In this document: positions 26,438-35,478 of the stretch, one piece after another
How positions within the stretch are numbered: position 1 is the first letter of the stretch
How the letters are laid out: every line of letters starts with the position of its first letter
Assembly (NCBI RefSeq): GCF_040717535.1
Contig: NZ_JBFEFI010000003.1
Location: 132,001-196,000, forward strand
Direction of reading: 5' to 3'
DNA from: Thalassoglobus sp. JC818
GTDB lineage: Bacteria; Planctomycetota; Planctomycetia; Planctomycetales; Planctomycetaceae
Length of the DNA: 64,000 bases
The notes under the pieces: generated by a model
The model's input: only the letters and a program-made list of their open reading frames with translations
What the model was told of the DNA's origin: nothing
Database searches by the model: none
Made by a program: the position numbers and the translations under genes

Positions 26438-29400
26438 TCACGAAGGGTCGTGAAGTTTGTAAAGGGTCCCATCGATCGAGAAGACGAAAATGCTTCCGTC
26501 TGCGACGAATGGGGCATCGCTCAGCGTTGCGTCAAGGGTCTGTCGGGCTGTGACTTCATGGCTGTTCATGTCGACGTAAAGCACTTGTCCGTTCTGCAGT
26601 GTGATGACAACCTTTGAGTCTTTTTCGACAGCGCCGGTGGGTGGGACGCCGTTCGTTGGAATCGTAAAGACGTCGCTGAGATCGGTGGTCGACGCTGCCA
26701 GGAGCGACTTCCCTCCCTGTGGGACGAGAACGATATCACCGATAAACACAGGTGTTGTGGAAATGGGGTCAGAGAACTGGCGGGTCGCAACTGGATCAAG
26801 TCGATTCGTGTCGAGCAGTGACAACTTTCGAGAAGCATCAGCGACGGCGATCATCGAATCACTTGTCGCGACAGGAATTGAAACATCACTGCCGAGTTCG
26901 AGCTTGGCGACTTCTGCGAGATGAGGGCTTGGCGATGCCTGAATCTTCAGGAGTCGAACCGTCCCGTTGGTCGTCACAGCGACGATCGTTTCGTCGTTGA
27001 TGGAAGCGACATTTTCCCATTCGGATTCATCTCCGGTTGGTAGCTGGAATCCACGAATCCGTGTCTGACCGGAAAATCGTGCGAAGTCGAGTGCTCCGGG
27101 AATCGGCAAGACCACACGATCACCCAGTGGGCACGGCGGTGCTTGCAGTGGCTTGCTGAGTTGAGGTGAACCTTCGATTTGCCCAGCTGCATTAATCATC
27201 CACAAGCGAGGCTCGGGGTCACCGCAGACGATTGCAATTCGATTGTTCGACATCTCTGCCCCCATCAGCGGGGTGACGAGGTCGGGATGCAGCGGCAAGC
27301 GGACGGATGCATTCGTTAGAAAGGGTCCGCCTGTCAGCTGGCGATCTCCGACACGAAACGCGTGGCCGGCTTCGTTGACCATGGCGAGGTTGAATGAACC
27401 ATCGCCTCGAACAGTCGAAGCGAGCGGGCGTCCTCCGAGTACGATTTGCCAGTCGCTTGTCAGCGATTCCCGGTCGGTGCGAGTGAACGTTGCTGCCGAG
27501 GTGTAAGGTCGGCTGCGGCCATTCAAAAGGAATCCCGAGAGTGCTTTGAGAGGCTGAGTCGCCAGTCCCGGCGAAATGGGATCACCATCTGGTTGGAGTG
27601 AGTCCGTTGTCAGCTGCAATCGGTTGAGTGCATCTGTCGCCATCCAAACCTGGCCATTCGGACCGGTTAGCAGGCTCATGCTGACGTCACCCATACGAGC
27701 TCCTTCGAAGACGGGGCCCGCTGTCAACGGAGGTTGTCCGGGATCGTCAGAGACGTTGAACGCGTAGATTCTCTGTCCTGTTGCAGGGACGAACAGATCG
27801 CGTCCGCGAATCACGGGAGCGTCGATGACACGACCCGACACGCGAGCGGAGTCGACTTCAACGATCGGTTCGGTTCCGGACTCGGCGAGCAACAAGTGCA
27901 ATGTGGCTGAATCAGTCCGGTTCTCAATGAGTAGGGTGTACGGTCCCATCGGAAGCAGAGGTGCTCCGACTGATCCGGGAGCTTGTCCCAGGTAAGAGAC
28001 ATTCGTGCATTCGAATGGACGTTGTGAGATGGTGTAGAGAACTTCTTCAAAGCCAGCGACAAGCAGGTGTTGTTCGTCGCGAAGCTGGACAGCTCCGGAA
28101 ATCGGCTGGGAGAATTGAAGCTCTCCGACCATCTGGCCACTCTCGAGGTCGATCGCGATCAATCGGCCGGAATCTGTCGACAGGTAGATGGTGTTGTCGA
28201 CCATGAGCGGAGGGCTGCTGACGTAATCGTCGATTCGCTGCCGCCAAATGAGTTGTCCGGTTGTTTGATGAAGCCGGACCAGCTCGAGGTGGTTGGTGTC
28301 GAAGAAAATAACGCTGGGAAGGTTGTCGTCTTCGATCGGGAAGAACGGGGTGTTCAAGCCGATGACGCGTCTCCAAACCGGTTCCCCGGTGACGAAGTCG
28401 ACTCCGTACAGGCAGTCTTTCGCGAGGGCGACTACCGATTTTCCGACCGAGATTTCGTCGATCTTCGTGCGCCCCTGAAATGCAAGGGTAAGCAAATCAG
28501 CTTCGGGAGTTCGATCTTCGACGATCGCTTCCTGCTCGACATCGATTGGGATGACTTTGTCTTTTTCGGCAGTCAGTGCTCGATTGAAGAGTGAGACAAC
28601 CTGTTTGTCGTTCTCGAATCCATTTCGATCCGTCGGGCTTGATTTGGGATAGCGAACAATGAGGTCGCGTCGGATTTTGAGGGCATCTAGCGGCGACGGT
28701 TCCCCGCCTTCGGTGCTGAGGGCGGCTTCCATTCGGTCGACATGATCTTTGAAGACGTTGTTTCGCAGAATCGCTGCTTCCGAAACCCGGAGTGCCGACT
28801 CGATTTGATTCAGTGTTTCCGTCGGCGGAGCATCTTTGGGAGAGTACGTGTTCAGAATTGTCCGAGCTTCGCGCGAGATGCGAAGGAAGTCTTCGTTGAA
28901 CTGTCTTCCGGCTGCGACCGCAGATTCGAGCGAAATCTTTCGAGCGTGGTTGACGATTTCCGGATGAAGTGCTTCGAAGTCGGCTTCTCGATCGGAGTTC
29001 TCACGAATGAACAATCGCAGTTCATCGAGGCCCTCCGGAAATTTTGGAGTTGCGCTTTCGATCTGCTGTCGAACACGCGCCAGCCCGAGCAACTCCTTCG
29101 CTTTCACGCTGAGTTCGTCACGAGGGTGCAGGAGGATGAATTCGTTGAATGCGGCGATCGCGTTTTGGAACTTGCCTTCATCGTAGACCGCTTTGGCCTG
29201 ATCGAATTCCTGTTGAGTCGTCTGGCGAAACGCGATGAAGTAGAAAATTGCACCGGTCAGCATCAGGGCGACTGCACCGCCAGCGAGTCCGAGCACAAGC
29301 GGAGATCGCAGGGGATCTTCCTCACCCGGGCGACGTTGTCGGGAAGAACGCATCGCTTCCCGCAAGCGCGGACTCATTTCATCATCACGACTGACGACGG

Positions 29401-30088
29401 GTTGAGGTTCGGGAGCTTTCGGTTCTGGAGGCGGAGCGGAGCTTGCCTCAGCTTTGGCAGGTTCTGTTTTCTCTGTGCTTGCGGGCTTCGAACTGCTTCG
29501 GCTTTTTGTTTTTGAGGATGAGCGAGAAGACTTTGAGGATTTGGATTTGCGTTTTGGCTTGGACGAGATTTCTCCGCTGCGACTTTCAGCAGCGAGGGCT
29601 TCCAGTCCGGCGGCCAAGCTTCCTTCGTTTGATCCATCGAAATCGTCGTCGTCGACGAATTCATCGACATCGTCAATGACGTCTTCGGAGGGCTTGGATG
29701 GTCGAGAACGTTCTTCTCTTTCTCGTCTCACTTCGACTTCTTCCGTCAACGGTTTCAGTGAGGATGCACTGTCGACACCAACGCCAGCGACGTCTGCTTT
29801 TTCACCGGAATGAAAGCGAAGATCGACGGAACCGAATCTCAATACATCGCCGTCCTTTAAGACAGCTTTGTTTACTGGGGTTCCGTTGACGTCGATCGAA
29901 CCTGTTCCGAGGGAAACTGCTTCGAAAGCTGACTTTCCCCAACTAATACGACAGTGCAGAATTTCGACGTCCGGTTCGTCGATCGTAATGTCGGCAGAGG
30001 CGTGGCTTCCGATGGTGACAGGAATCTGTTTTGACAGTTCCCGTCGCTCGGAGTCGCCAGTCATGTGAATGATTTCAAGAAACGGCAT
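26438..30088 (-). CDS. FHA domain-transmembrane-PQQ propeller protein, ~1216 aa
   Basis: A very large single-pass membrane protein. Positions are counted from a TTG one codon before the ATG at 30088. Residues ~24-97 form a forkhead-associated domain ('VTIGSHASADITIDEP', 'LHCRISWG', 'VNGTPVNKAVLKDGDVLRFG'), which in this family binds phosphothreonine. An acidic part and a Lys/Ser linker follow (178-205), then one transmembrane helix (264-288), a TPR-like helical stretch (~290-520), and a periplasmic beta-propeller of PQQ-type repeats ('LIAIDLESGQMVGELQFSQPISGAV', 'VLYVDMNSHEV'). The topology would place the FHA domain in the cytoplasm and the propeller outside, linking phosphorylation signals to the envelope. 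It is the fifth gene of the Exb cluster and has AGGTTG upstream of the start. Confidence 0.85.
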   Translation of the reverse strand: MPFLEIIHMTGDSERRELSKQIPVTIGSHASADITIDEPDVEILHCRISWGKSAFEAVSLGTGSIDVNGTPVNKAVLKDGDVLRFGSVDLRFHSGEKADVAGVGVDSASSLKPLTEEVEVRREREERSRPSKPSEDVIDDVDEFVDDDDFDGSNEGSLAAGLEALAAESRSGEISSKPKRKSKSSKSSRSSSKTKSRSSSKPASTEKTEPAKAEASSAPPPEPKAPEPQPVVSRDDEMSPRLREAMRSSRQRRPGEEDPLRSPLVLGLAGGAVALMLTGAIFYFIAFRQTTQQEFDQAKAVYDEGKFQNAIAAFNEFILLHPRDELSVKAKELLGLARVRQQIESATPKFPEGLDELRLFIRENSDREADFEALHPEIVNHARKISLESAVAAGRQFNEDFLRISREARTILNTYSPKDAPPTETLNQIESALRVSEAAILRNNVFKDHVDRMEAALSTEGGEPSPLDALKIRRDLIVRYPKSSPTDRNGFENDKQVVSLFNRALTAEKDKVIPIDVEQEAIVEDRTPEADLLTLAFQGRTKIDEISVGKSVVALAKDCLYGVDFVTGEPVWRRVIGLNTPFFPIEDDNLPSVIFFDTNHLELVRLHQTTGQLIWRQRIDDYVSSPPLMVDNTIYLSTDSGRLIAIDLESGQMVGELQFSQPISGAVQLRDEQHLLVAGFEEVLYTISQRPFECTNVSYLGQAPGSVGAPLLPMGPYTLLIENRTDSATLHLLLAESGTEPIVEVDSARVSGRVIDAPVIRGRDLFVPATGQRIYAFNVSDDPGQPPLTAGPVFEGARMGDVSMSLLTGPNGQVWMATDALNRLQLTTDSLQPDGDPISPGLATQPLKALSGFLLNGRSRPYTSAATFTRTDRESLTSDWQIVLGGRPLASTVRGDGSFNLAMVNEAGHAFRVGDRQLTGGPFLTNASVRLPLHPDLVTPLMGAEMSNNRIAIVCGDPEPRLWMINAAGQIEGSPQLSKPLQAPPCPLGDRVVLPIPGALDFARFSGQTRIRGFQLPTGDESEWENVASINDETIVAVTTNGTVRLLKIQASPSPHLAEVAKLELGSDVSIPVATSDSMIAVADASRKLSLLDTNRLDPVATRQFSDPISTTPVFIGDIVLVPQGGKSLLAASTTDLSDVFTIPTNGVPPTGAVEKDSKVVITLQNGQVLYVDMNSHEVTARQTLDATLSDAPFVADGSIFVFSIDGTLYKLHDPS

Positions 30089-30255
30089 CAATCAACCTGC
30101 TTGCTCAGAAGAGCCGAATTCGGTGAGGAATTCGGGTTCGATTATCATTTTTGATCGTTGAATTCGGACGTCTTTTATTGCTTTTGATTCAGTTTTGATT
30201 TGAACTTTGGAATCGAAGGGAAGGCTTAAAACGAGCGGACTGAACTGTCCGACTG

Positions 30256-30969
30256 TCAGTCTTCCCCTTTTTTTGAGGCTCGGCGGATTCGCTGCATCTC
30301 GACCTCAATTCCGGCATCTGTGACGGCGACGACAATCCCGTGAGTGGCGTTGGCGTGAGCTTCGATCAGCATTTCAGTTTTTCCTTCGTTGCTGATTTTG
30401 GCTCCGAGAAGGTCCGTCAGTTCTCCGATTCCGGAGACAGGGACATCGTCGACCCTGATGTTGTTTTGTTCGTCGATCTCGACCACGACTGATTCCTCTT
30501 CGAGGTCTTCCATGGTGATCGATTGGGCGGCGCCTTCCTGATCTGGTTCAGGTGGTGCGGTCTCAAGTGATCTCTGCATGCTGAACGAAGCTGTGATCAT
30601 GAAGAAGATCAGGAGCAGGAATGTCACGTCGACCATCGGTGTCATGTCGAGCCCCGATTCTTCGAGTTCGACGGCACCCAGGCTGAAGTCGTCATCTTCT
30701 TCGTCTTCATCCTGAAGCCAAGGATTGGCACGCTCTGTCCACTCGTTTCGAATCTCTTCTTGAGAGAGGCTTGCCTGTTCGCTTCGAACGATCTGAAGTT
30801 TCTCGGCCTGTTCGTCTTCTTCGATCGGGCTGGCAGCCGTTTCGAGTGCATCCGGGACAGGAACCTTCACGCGATGCACGCACTCCGGGCAAGTAATCAC
30901 CTTGCCCGCTTTTTTGCGAGTAATGCTGAGTTTCTGCCCACAGTGGGAGCATCGAAACAGGATCGGCAT
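30256..30969 (-). CDS. ExbD/TolR-like protein with N-terminal zinc ribbon
   Basis: A 237-residue fusion. Residues 1-35 are a zinc ribbon with Cys7-x2-Cys10 and Cys27-x2-Cys30 ('CSHCGQ', 'CPEC'). A ~75-residue acidic linker leads to an ExbD core: 'GLDMTPMVDVTFLLLIFFM' with the conserved Asp114 at the start of the single transmembrane helix (114-130), then a periplasmic domain. ExbD with ExbB uses the proton gradient to drive outer-membrane or envelope work. The cytoplasmic zinc ribbon is unusual for ExbD in proteobacteria, but from memory is common in planctomycetes. It is paired with a plain ExbD gene 22 bp upstream. Confidence 0.9.
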   Translation of the reverse strand: MPILFRCSHCGQKLSITRKKAGKVITCPECVHRVKVPVPDALETAASPIEEDEQAEKLQIVRSEQASLSQEEIRNEWTERANPWLQDEDEEDDDFSLGAVELEESGLDMTPMVDVTFLLLIFFMITASFSMQRSLETAPPEPDQEGAAQSITMEDLEEESVVVEIDEQNNIRVDDVPVSGIGELTDLLGAKISNEGKTEMLIEAHANATHGIVVAVTDAGIEVEMQRIRRASKKGED

Positions 30970-30991
30970 AAGTGCTCTTTGAGTATCCGGG

Positions 30992-31438
30992 TTAGTTATC
31001 TTTGTCCATCACGCCCACGTAAAACTTCAGCTCCGCCTCGTTCTCTGTATTATTCGCAGCCCGGGCAACTTCTTCGACATATCCCGACGGAAGTTCCGAG
31101 TCGGCTTTGATGATCACATTCAACTTGCCCTCAGGAATTCCGGCGTTGACGTAGGCTGTGACTTCTTCGGGTGTCACAGGTCCGTTCTCTTTGGTTCCGT
31201 CGGAGAGGTAAATCTCCGGCTCACCGTCCGTGTTGAAAATCGTCAGGACGGTGGATTTCGAAAGGGCAATCCCTTGTCCGTGTCTCGCTGGGGGGATATG
31301 GACAGTGGCTGCCTTCTTCATGTTGGAGGTGACCATGAAGAAGATCAAAAGCAGGAACGTCACGTCGATCATGGGAGTGATGTCCAGATCGTCGTCGTCG
31401 CTGTCGACTCGCTTACTCTTGGAGAAATTTGCCGGCAC
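30992..31438 (-). CDS. ExbD/TolR-like biopolymer transport protein
   Basis: A 148-residue ExbD of standard length, GTG start with AAGGA upstream. 'DDLDITPMIDVTFLLLIFFMV' contains the proton-path Asp25 and one transmembrane helix (about 25-40), followed by a periplasmic domain. It forms, with the zinc-ribbon ExbD downstream and the ExbB upstream, a proton-driven stator of TolQR/ExbBD type. Two different ExbD paralogues in one operon suggest a heteromeric periplasmic part. Confidence 0.93.
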   Translation of the reverse strand: MPANFSKSKRVDSDDDDLDITPMIDVTFLLLIFFMVTSNMKKAATVHIPPARHGQGIALSKSTVLTIFNTDGEPEIYLSDGTKENGPVTPEEVTAYVNAGIPEGKLNVIIKADSELPSGYVEEVARAANNTENEAELKFYVGVMDKDN

Positions 31439-31545
31439 CTTGCCATCCTTCTCGACACTTCAGAGCCATCATCGTGTCCGTTGAACGGTTCTGCTTCACT
31501 GCTTGACTCGACAACGTCAATTGTCGAACGACCATCAATTGGGGA

Positions 31546-32193
31546 TTAACCTTCTGCCATGACCTTTTCGAGGTCATGCAGGAACTCGCTCAGGTCTTCC
31601 TGAACAGCATCGGTCATTTTGCCTTTGCGAACCTGCACCAGGGACGCCAACATTGTCAACGGAATGGCGATCATCAGACCGCAAGCGGTTGTGAACAGTG
31701 CGAAACTGATGTCTTCCGCGAGGTCAGCCGGGTTCACGCCGGTTTCCGATGCACCCGCGATTTTCGCGAACGCCAGAATCATCCCCGAAACCGTACCGAG
31801 CAGCCCCAACATTGGAGCCGTTTTGACAATGGTTCCGATCCATGAAAAGCGGTATTCAAGGTCGGCCAGAACGTCACGTTCATATTTTTCGGCGAGGAGA
31901 ATTCGCAGCTTGGACAACCCTCGGTCGCGGTGAGCCAAAGCGACCAGAATCATTTGAGCCAGTGCTTTGCTCCAGTACGGAGGAGAATCACACAGCTCAG
32001 CGATTCCGTCAAAATCTCGTCGATACAGACGATCGCGGACTTCCTCGAGAAACTCTGCCGAGCGTGCCGGGCTGGAGAATCTCTTTTGGCTGATCTTGCG
32101 GATCAGCAATACAACGCAGAACAACCCATACAGCGCAGCCAATGCCATGGCGACATAAATCACCGGCCCTGACCATCTCAGAATCAGTTCCAT
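31546..32193 (-). CDS. MotA/TolQ/ExbB proton channel family protein
   Basis: A 215-residue inner-membrane protein with three predicted transmembrane helices (about 11-31, 110-135 and 155-185). The family signature is 'LEYRFSWIGTIVKTAPMLGLLGTVSGMILAF' (here beginning 'DLEYRFSW'), and 'FALFTTACGLMIAIPLTML' carries the second conserved helix. ExbB-type pentamers surround ExbD and conduct protons. It is the second gene of the cluster, 107 bp upstream of exbD and 47 bp downstream of the TonB-like gene. Confidence 0.93.
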   Translation of the reverse strand: MELILRWSGPVIYVAMALAALYGLFCVVLLIRKISQKRFSSPARSAEFLEEVRDRLYRRDFDGIAELCDSPPYWSKALAQMILVALAHRDRGLSKLRILLAEKYERDVLADLEYRFSWIGTIVKTAPMLGLLGTVSGMILAFAKIAGASETGVNPADLAEDISFALFTTACGLMIAIPLTMLASLVQVRKGKMTDAVQEDLSEFLHDLEKVMAEG

Positions 32194-32240
32194 AATCCTG
32201 CTTTCAACTCAGTGTTTGCGATCGTCACGATTTGGAAACG

Positions 32241-33158
32241 CTACCGCAAATAGGTCTGTCGTGTGACAACAAAATTGTACCCGGAACCTTTTCGAGTCAC
32301 GACGAAGTACGTTCGCCGGATCTCTTTCGCGTTCCGTTTTGCATATTCGAATTCTGTCTGCAGCAAAAGCTGTTCAGTCTTCTTGGGATAAAAGTGGAAG
32401 AGAATGGCATCAGAAACGTCCACTCCCGCCCGTTTAAACAACTCTGCGTCGGCAGCTTTACGATTTCCTGCCTGCCAGGTCATATAGAGTCGCGTTTCCC
32501 CCTTACCGGAAGACTTCGTGACTTTTTTCGGAGTGGAACTCATTCCGGAGAGCAAAACGAGTTGTCCACTCGGGAGCAGCGCTCCCATTTCAATTCCGAA
32601 GAAGTCGAGCTGTTTTGCGTATTCGGAGATCGAAGCTTCGTCGGAGTAGCGAATAAACCATCGCTGCTCGTTCGGAATCCCGCCTTCCCCCGGACCACTT
32701 CCCAGTCCACGTCGGCCTGTTCCATCGGCACTTCCCGGAGTTCCGGATGCGTCGGTTGAGACAGCATTGACCTGCTGAGCTTGTTGAGTCGCCTGATCAG
32801 CCAGTTCGACGACATTGTCGACCACTTCGGTCAATTCCTGCTCGTCGAGGACTTCTTCATTCGGGGACGGGTTCTCTGCGGGATCTTCGGGGGATTCGAC
32901 TTTCAGCGTCTCGTCGGGAGCCCCATCTTCAGCACCGCCAGAGATTTCGACCATCTCCATGGGAACGAGAAAAGTCTGTTTTGGCGGTCTGGTTGTCGCC
33001 CACCAGATGACAATTGCGATCACCACTAAAATGAGCCCGAGCACAAACGCAATCATCCCGGCACTGAGTCGATCGAAGAAGGTTAACTTCATGACCGGTT
33101 CAGGGACGTTGGAAGCAACGGGTGACGAAATTGTGGAAGTGAGAGGTGAAAATCGCAT
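32241..33158 (-). CDS. TonB/TolA-like single-pass envelope protein
   Basis: A 305-residue protein (283 residues if the ATG at 33092, 'MKLTFFDRLSAG', is used) with one N-terminal membrane helix ('MIAFVLGLILVVIAIVIWW'). A long acidic, Pro/Glu/Gln/Ala-rich periplasmic linker and a folded C-terminal domain ('QRWFIRYSDEASISEYAKQL', 'RLYMTWQAGNRKAADAELFKRAGV') follow. This layout is that of TonB or TolA, and its position directly upstream of exbB-exbD supports that role. The C-terminal domain is not one I can assign to a TonB family. It heads the seven-gene minus-strand cluster. Confidence 0.75.
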   Translation of the reverse strand: MRFSPLTSTISSPVASNVPEPVMKLTFFDRLSAGMIAFVLGLILVVIAIVIWWATTRPPKQTFLVPMEMVEISGGAEDGAPDETLKVESPEDPAENPSPNEEVLDEQELTEVVDNVVELADQATQQAQQVNAVSTDASGTPGSADGTGRRGLGSGPGEGGIPNEQRWFIRYSDEASISEYAKQLDFFGIEMGALLPSGQLVLLSGMSSTPKKVTKSSGKGETRLYMTWQAGNRKAADAELFKRAGVDVSDAILFHFYPKKTEQLLLQTEFEYAKRNAKEIRRTYFVVTRKGSGYNFVVTRQTYLR

Positions 33159-33365
33159 GAGATAAGGCGATACTTTCGGAGCTGATGTAGCCGAAGAAGA
33201 CGTTCGATCGTCTCACTTGTTGCAAAGATAGTATGCAATCTTTCCGATGGTTGCCATCATCTGGCAGTTGTTCGTGGTCTCAATTCCTTCACTTTCGAGA
33301 ACAACCGGATTTCTCGTTCTGAATATCCGAACCGTCAAAATTGAAGCATCGCGGAGGAGCACTCG

Positions 33366-34331
33366 TTGAATCGGATTCCCAGGGAGGTGAGTATTGTTGT
33401 TGTCGCTGGAGGCGAATCCCCTGAACGCGAGATCAGTCTTGAATCCGGGGCATGTGTAGCACAAGCTTTGCGATCAAAGGGACACACGGTTTGTGAGGTC
33501 GACCCGGCGGAAGTTTCGCTCGATGAGTTTCAATGGCCGGAAACTCCTGTCGTCCTCAACATGCTGCATGGGGAGTACGGGGAAGACGGGACTCTGCAGC
33601 GAGAACTGGATCGATTGAATGTTCCGTACACTGGCAGCGATGCCGTCTGTTCGAAGATCACGTTTCATAAAAATCAGGCGAAAAGTTTCCTGCTCGAGCA
33701 TGGACTTTCCACTCCTCCATTTCGATTGATTGATCATCAGGAGAAGTTGCCGAATGTGCTTCAAGTCGCTGCTGAAGTTGGATTTCCTCTGTTTGTGAAG
33801 CCGAACGCTCAAGGTTCCAGCTTAGGTGTGGCTGTCGCGTACTCGCCTGAAAACTTGTACGAAGCCTGGGGCATCGCTTGTGAATACGAGTCTCCTGTGC
33901 TTTTGGAAAAGGCGATCGTCGGAGAAGAGTGGACTGTTCCGATGCTGGATCACGTTCCGCTTCCGCCGATCAGGATTGCGTCCAGTCATCCGTTCTTTGA
34001 CTACTCTGCCAAATACGAGGATGAAGCGACTCGTTACAGTGTGATCAATGTTGACGAGAATCCTGTCGCGAGACATGTCTCGGAGATCAGCCAACGGGCG
34101 TGTGAGATGTTCGGGACCCGGGGGATTTGTCGAGTCGACTTGATGGTGGACGAGAACGGTCAGGGCTGGATTCTGGAAGTCAACACTTCACCGGGGATGA
34201 CTTCTCACAGCCTCGTTCCCAAGTCCGCAGCTTCTTTGGGTTGGAATTTGGGAGAGTTGTGCGAACGGAATATTCTCTCTGCCTTCACTCGCTTCGCGAA
34301 TCGGGAAAGTGAGCCTAAGAATCATGACTGA
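33366..34331 (+). CDS. ddl: D-alanine-D-alanine ligase
   Basis: A 321-residue ATP-grasp enzyme that joins two D-alanines for peptidoglycan. It starts at TTG behind GAGGAG. Motifs: 'VVAGGESPEREISLESG', 'LHGEYGEDGTLQRELDRLNVPYTGSD', 'FPLFVKPNAQGSSLGV', and the C-terminal metal and substrate segment 'ICRVDLMVDENGQGWILEVNTSPGMT'. The length and motif order are normal. It supports the view that this planctomycete makes peptidoglycan. The next gene is an ftsQ-like gene, the same order as in the division and cell-wall (dcw) cluster of other bacteria. Confidence 0.96.
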   Translation: MNRIPREVSIVVVAGGESPEREISLESGACVAQALRSKGHTVCEVDPAEVSLDEFQWPETPVVLNMLHGEYGEDGTLQRELDRLNVPYTGSDAVCSKITFHKNQAKSFLLEHGLSTPPFRLIDHQEKLPNVLQVAAEVGFPLFVKPNAQGSSLGVAVAYSPENLYEAWGIACEYESPVLLEKAIVGEEWTVPMLDHVPLPPIRIASSHPFFDYSAKYEDEATRYSVINVDENPVARHVSEISQRACEMFGTRGICRVDLMVDENGQGWILEVNTSPGMTSHSLVPKSAASLGWNLGELCERNILSAFTRFANRESEPKNHD

Positions 34332-34461
34332 TGCGATTCTGGCTGTGCCGACCGCATTTCGGTGAACATTCTTCATGTTTTTCTGCGTCAGTCATTCCAG
34401 CGTGTAGAGTCAAATAAGATTCATTTGCAATCAATTTTGACTCAAGTAGCTGGGAACCATC

Positions 34462-35427
34462 GTGGCGACTGCAGCCAAGACATCCAAGAAGAAAGCTCCT
34501 GCGAAGCGGAAAGCAGCCAAAGAAGCTGCGCCGCCGAAGCCGTCTTTCATCGGGATTGTCTTGCGAAAGTTCGTCTTTCGACCAGTGACGCTGCTGGTTC
34601 TGGCGATTGGTCTTGTGTCGGCAGTGTTGGCGCCGCGAGTGCCGGCCATGCTGCCGGATCTGTCGCAACTCGATGAGTATCAATTCCCGCTCGATGAGAT
34701 GCGCGTCAACGCGCCCAATGAGTGGGTTCCTACGACATTGATTGACGATGTTCTCGCGCAGAGTTCTCTCTCTGAGAACGTGTCACTTCTCGATTCGAAT
34801 CTCTGTCGGGAAGTTTCTGAAGCTCTGGCAGCGCATCCGTGGATTCGCAAGGCAAAGCTTGTTCGACTGACGAATGAACCCGCGATTCAGGCACTGATCG
34901 ACTATCGAGAGCCGGTGGCGTTTGTGCGAACTCCGACAGACATTTTTGCGATTGATGTCGATGGAATTATTCTGCCCAGAGAAGATTTCACAGAAGAAGA
35001 TTACGCACGGCTGCCGTGGATTTTGAATGCAGTCGATCCTGAGTCTGCTGAAGCTGGCGATGTCTGGCCTGGCTCCGCAATGGTTGCAGCAGCGACGATT
35101 GCCGAGATTCTGACTCCCAAGCACAACATGGAGTTGTACTGGAATCACTTCCAGCTGCGGGGGATTATCCTGCCTCAGAATTCGCGAGAACTTCAACCCG
35201 ATGAAATGATTTTCGAACTGCTCACTGTCGGAGGGAGCCGAGTCGTGTGGGGAAAACCTCCCGGCTACGATGACCTCGAACCGACCGCCGAACAGAAGCT
35301 TGGACGAATGGAGCAGTACATCGAGCGGTTCGGAGACTTTGATTCTCCCAACGGTCCGTATCGAATCGACATTCGTCTCTTCGATGCCATTTCGCTCGAA
35401 CCACTCGGTGAGCTTCGCTATCGCTGA
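34462..35427 (+). CDS. FtsQ-like cell division protein
   Basis: A 321-residue bitopic membrane protein (GTG start). A Lys/Ala-rich cytoplasmic tail of ~30 residues precedes one membrane helix ('VTLLVLAIGLVSAVLAP'). The periplasmic part has a POTRA-like portion ('NVSLLDSNLCREVSEALAAHPWIRKAKLVR' in pattern) and a beta domain with 'GSRVVWGKPPG' and 'RIDIRLFD'. This is the FtsQ/DivIB layout, and the gene directly follows ddl as ftsQ does in dcw clusters. Sequence similarity is weak, so the assignment rests on architecture and context. FtsZ, FtsA and mur genes are not present next to it. Its stop codon lies in a terminator hairpin. Confidence 0.75.
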   Translation: MATAAKTSKKKAPAKRKAAKEAAPPKPSFIGIVLRKFVFRPVTLLVLAIGLVSAVLAPRVPAMLPDLSQLDEYQFPLDEMRVNAPNEWVPTTLIDDVLAQSSLSENVSLLDSNLCREVSEALAAHPWIRKAKLVRLTNEPAIQALIDYREPVAFVRTPTDIFAIDVDGIILPREDFTEEDYARLPWILNAVDPESAEAGDVWPGSAMVAAATIAEILTPKHNMELYWNHFQLRGIILPQNSRELQPDEMIFELLTVGGSRVVWGKPPGYDDLEPTAEQKLGRMEQYIERFGDFDSPNGPYRIDIRLFDAISLEPLGELRYR

Positions 35428-35460
35428 GTGAGTTTTTGAGTCGGGCTCAATCAGCGATAG
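35418..35460. terminator. Bidirectional terminator hairpin at ftsQ-like/antiporter junction
   Basis: CTATCGCTGA at 35418-35427 (including the stop codon of the ftsQ-like gene) pairs perfectly with TCAGCGATAG at 35451-35460, with a 23-nt loop that contains a run of five T. The flanking genes converge here. Confidence 0.6.
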
Positions 35461-35478
35461 GAACGGCTCTGTTGGGCG

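Noticed and set aside
28742-29515. A 257-codon frame opposite the FHA-PQQ gene
   Set aside because: Antisense shadow of a low-complexity and helical region of a real gene.
29370-29700. Repetitive Ser/Lys/Pro/Ala coding stretch in the FHA-PQQ gene
   Set aside because: It is a disordered protein linker, not an inserted repeat.
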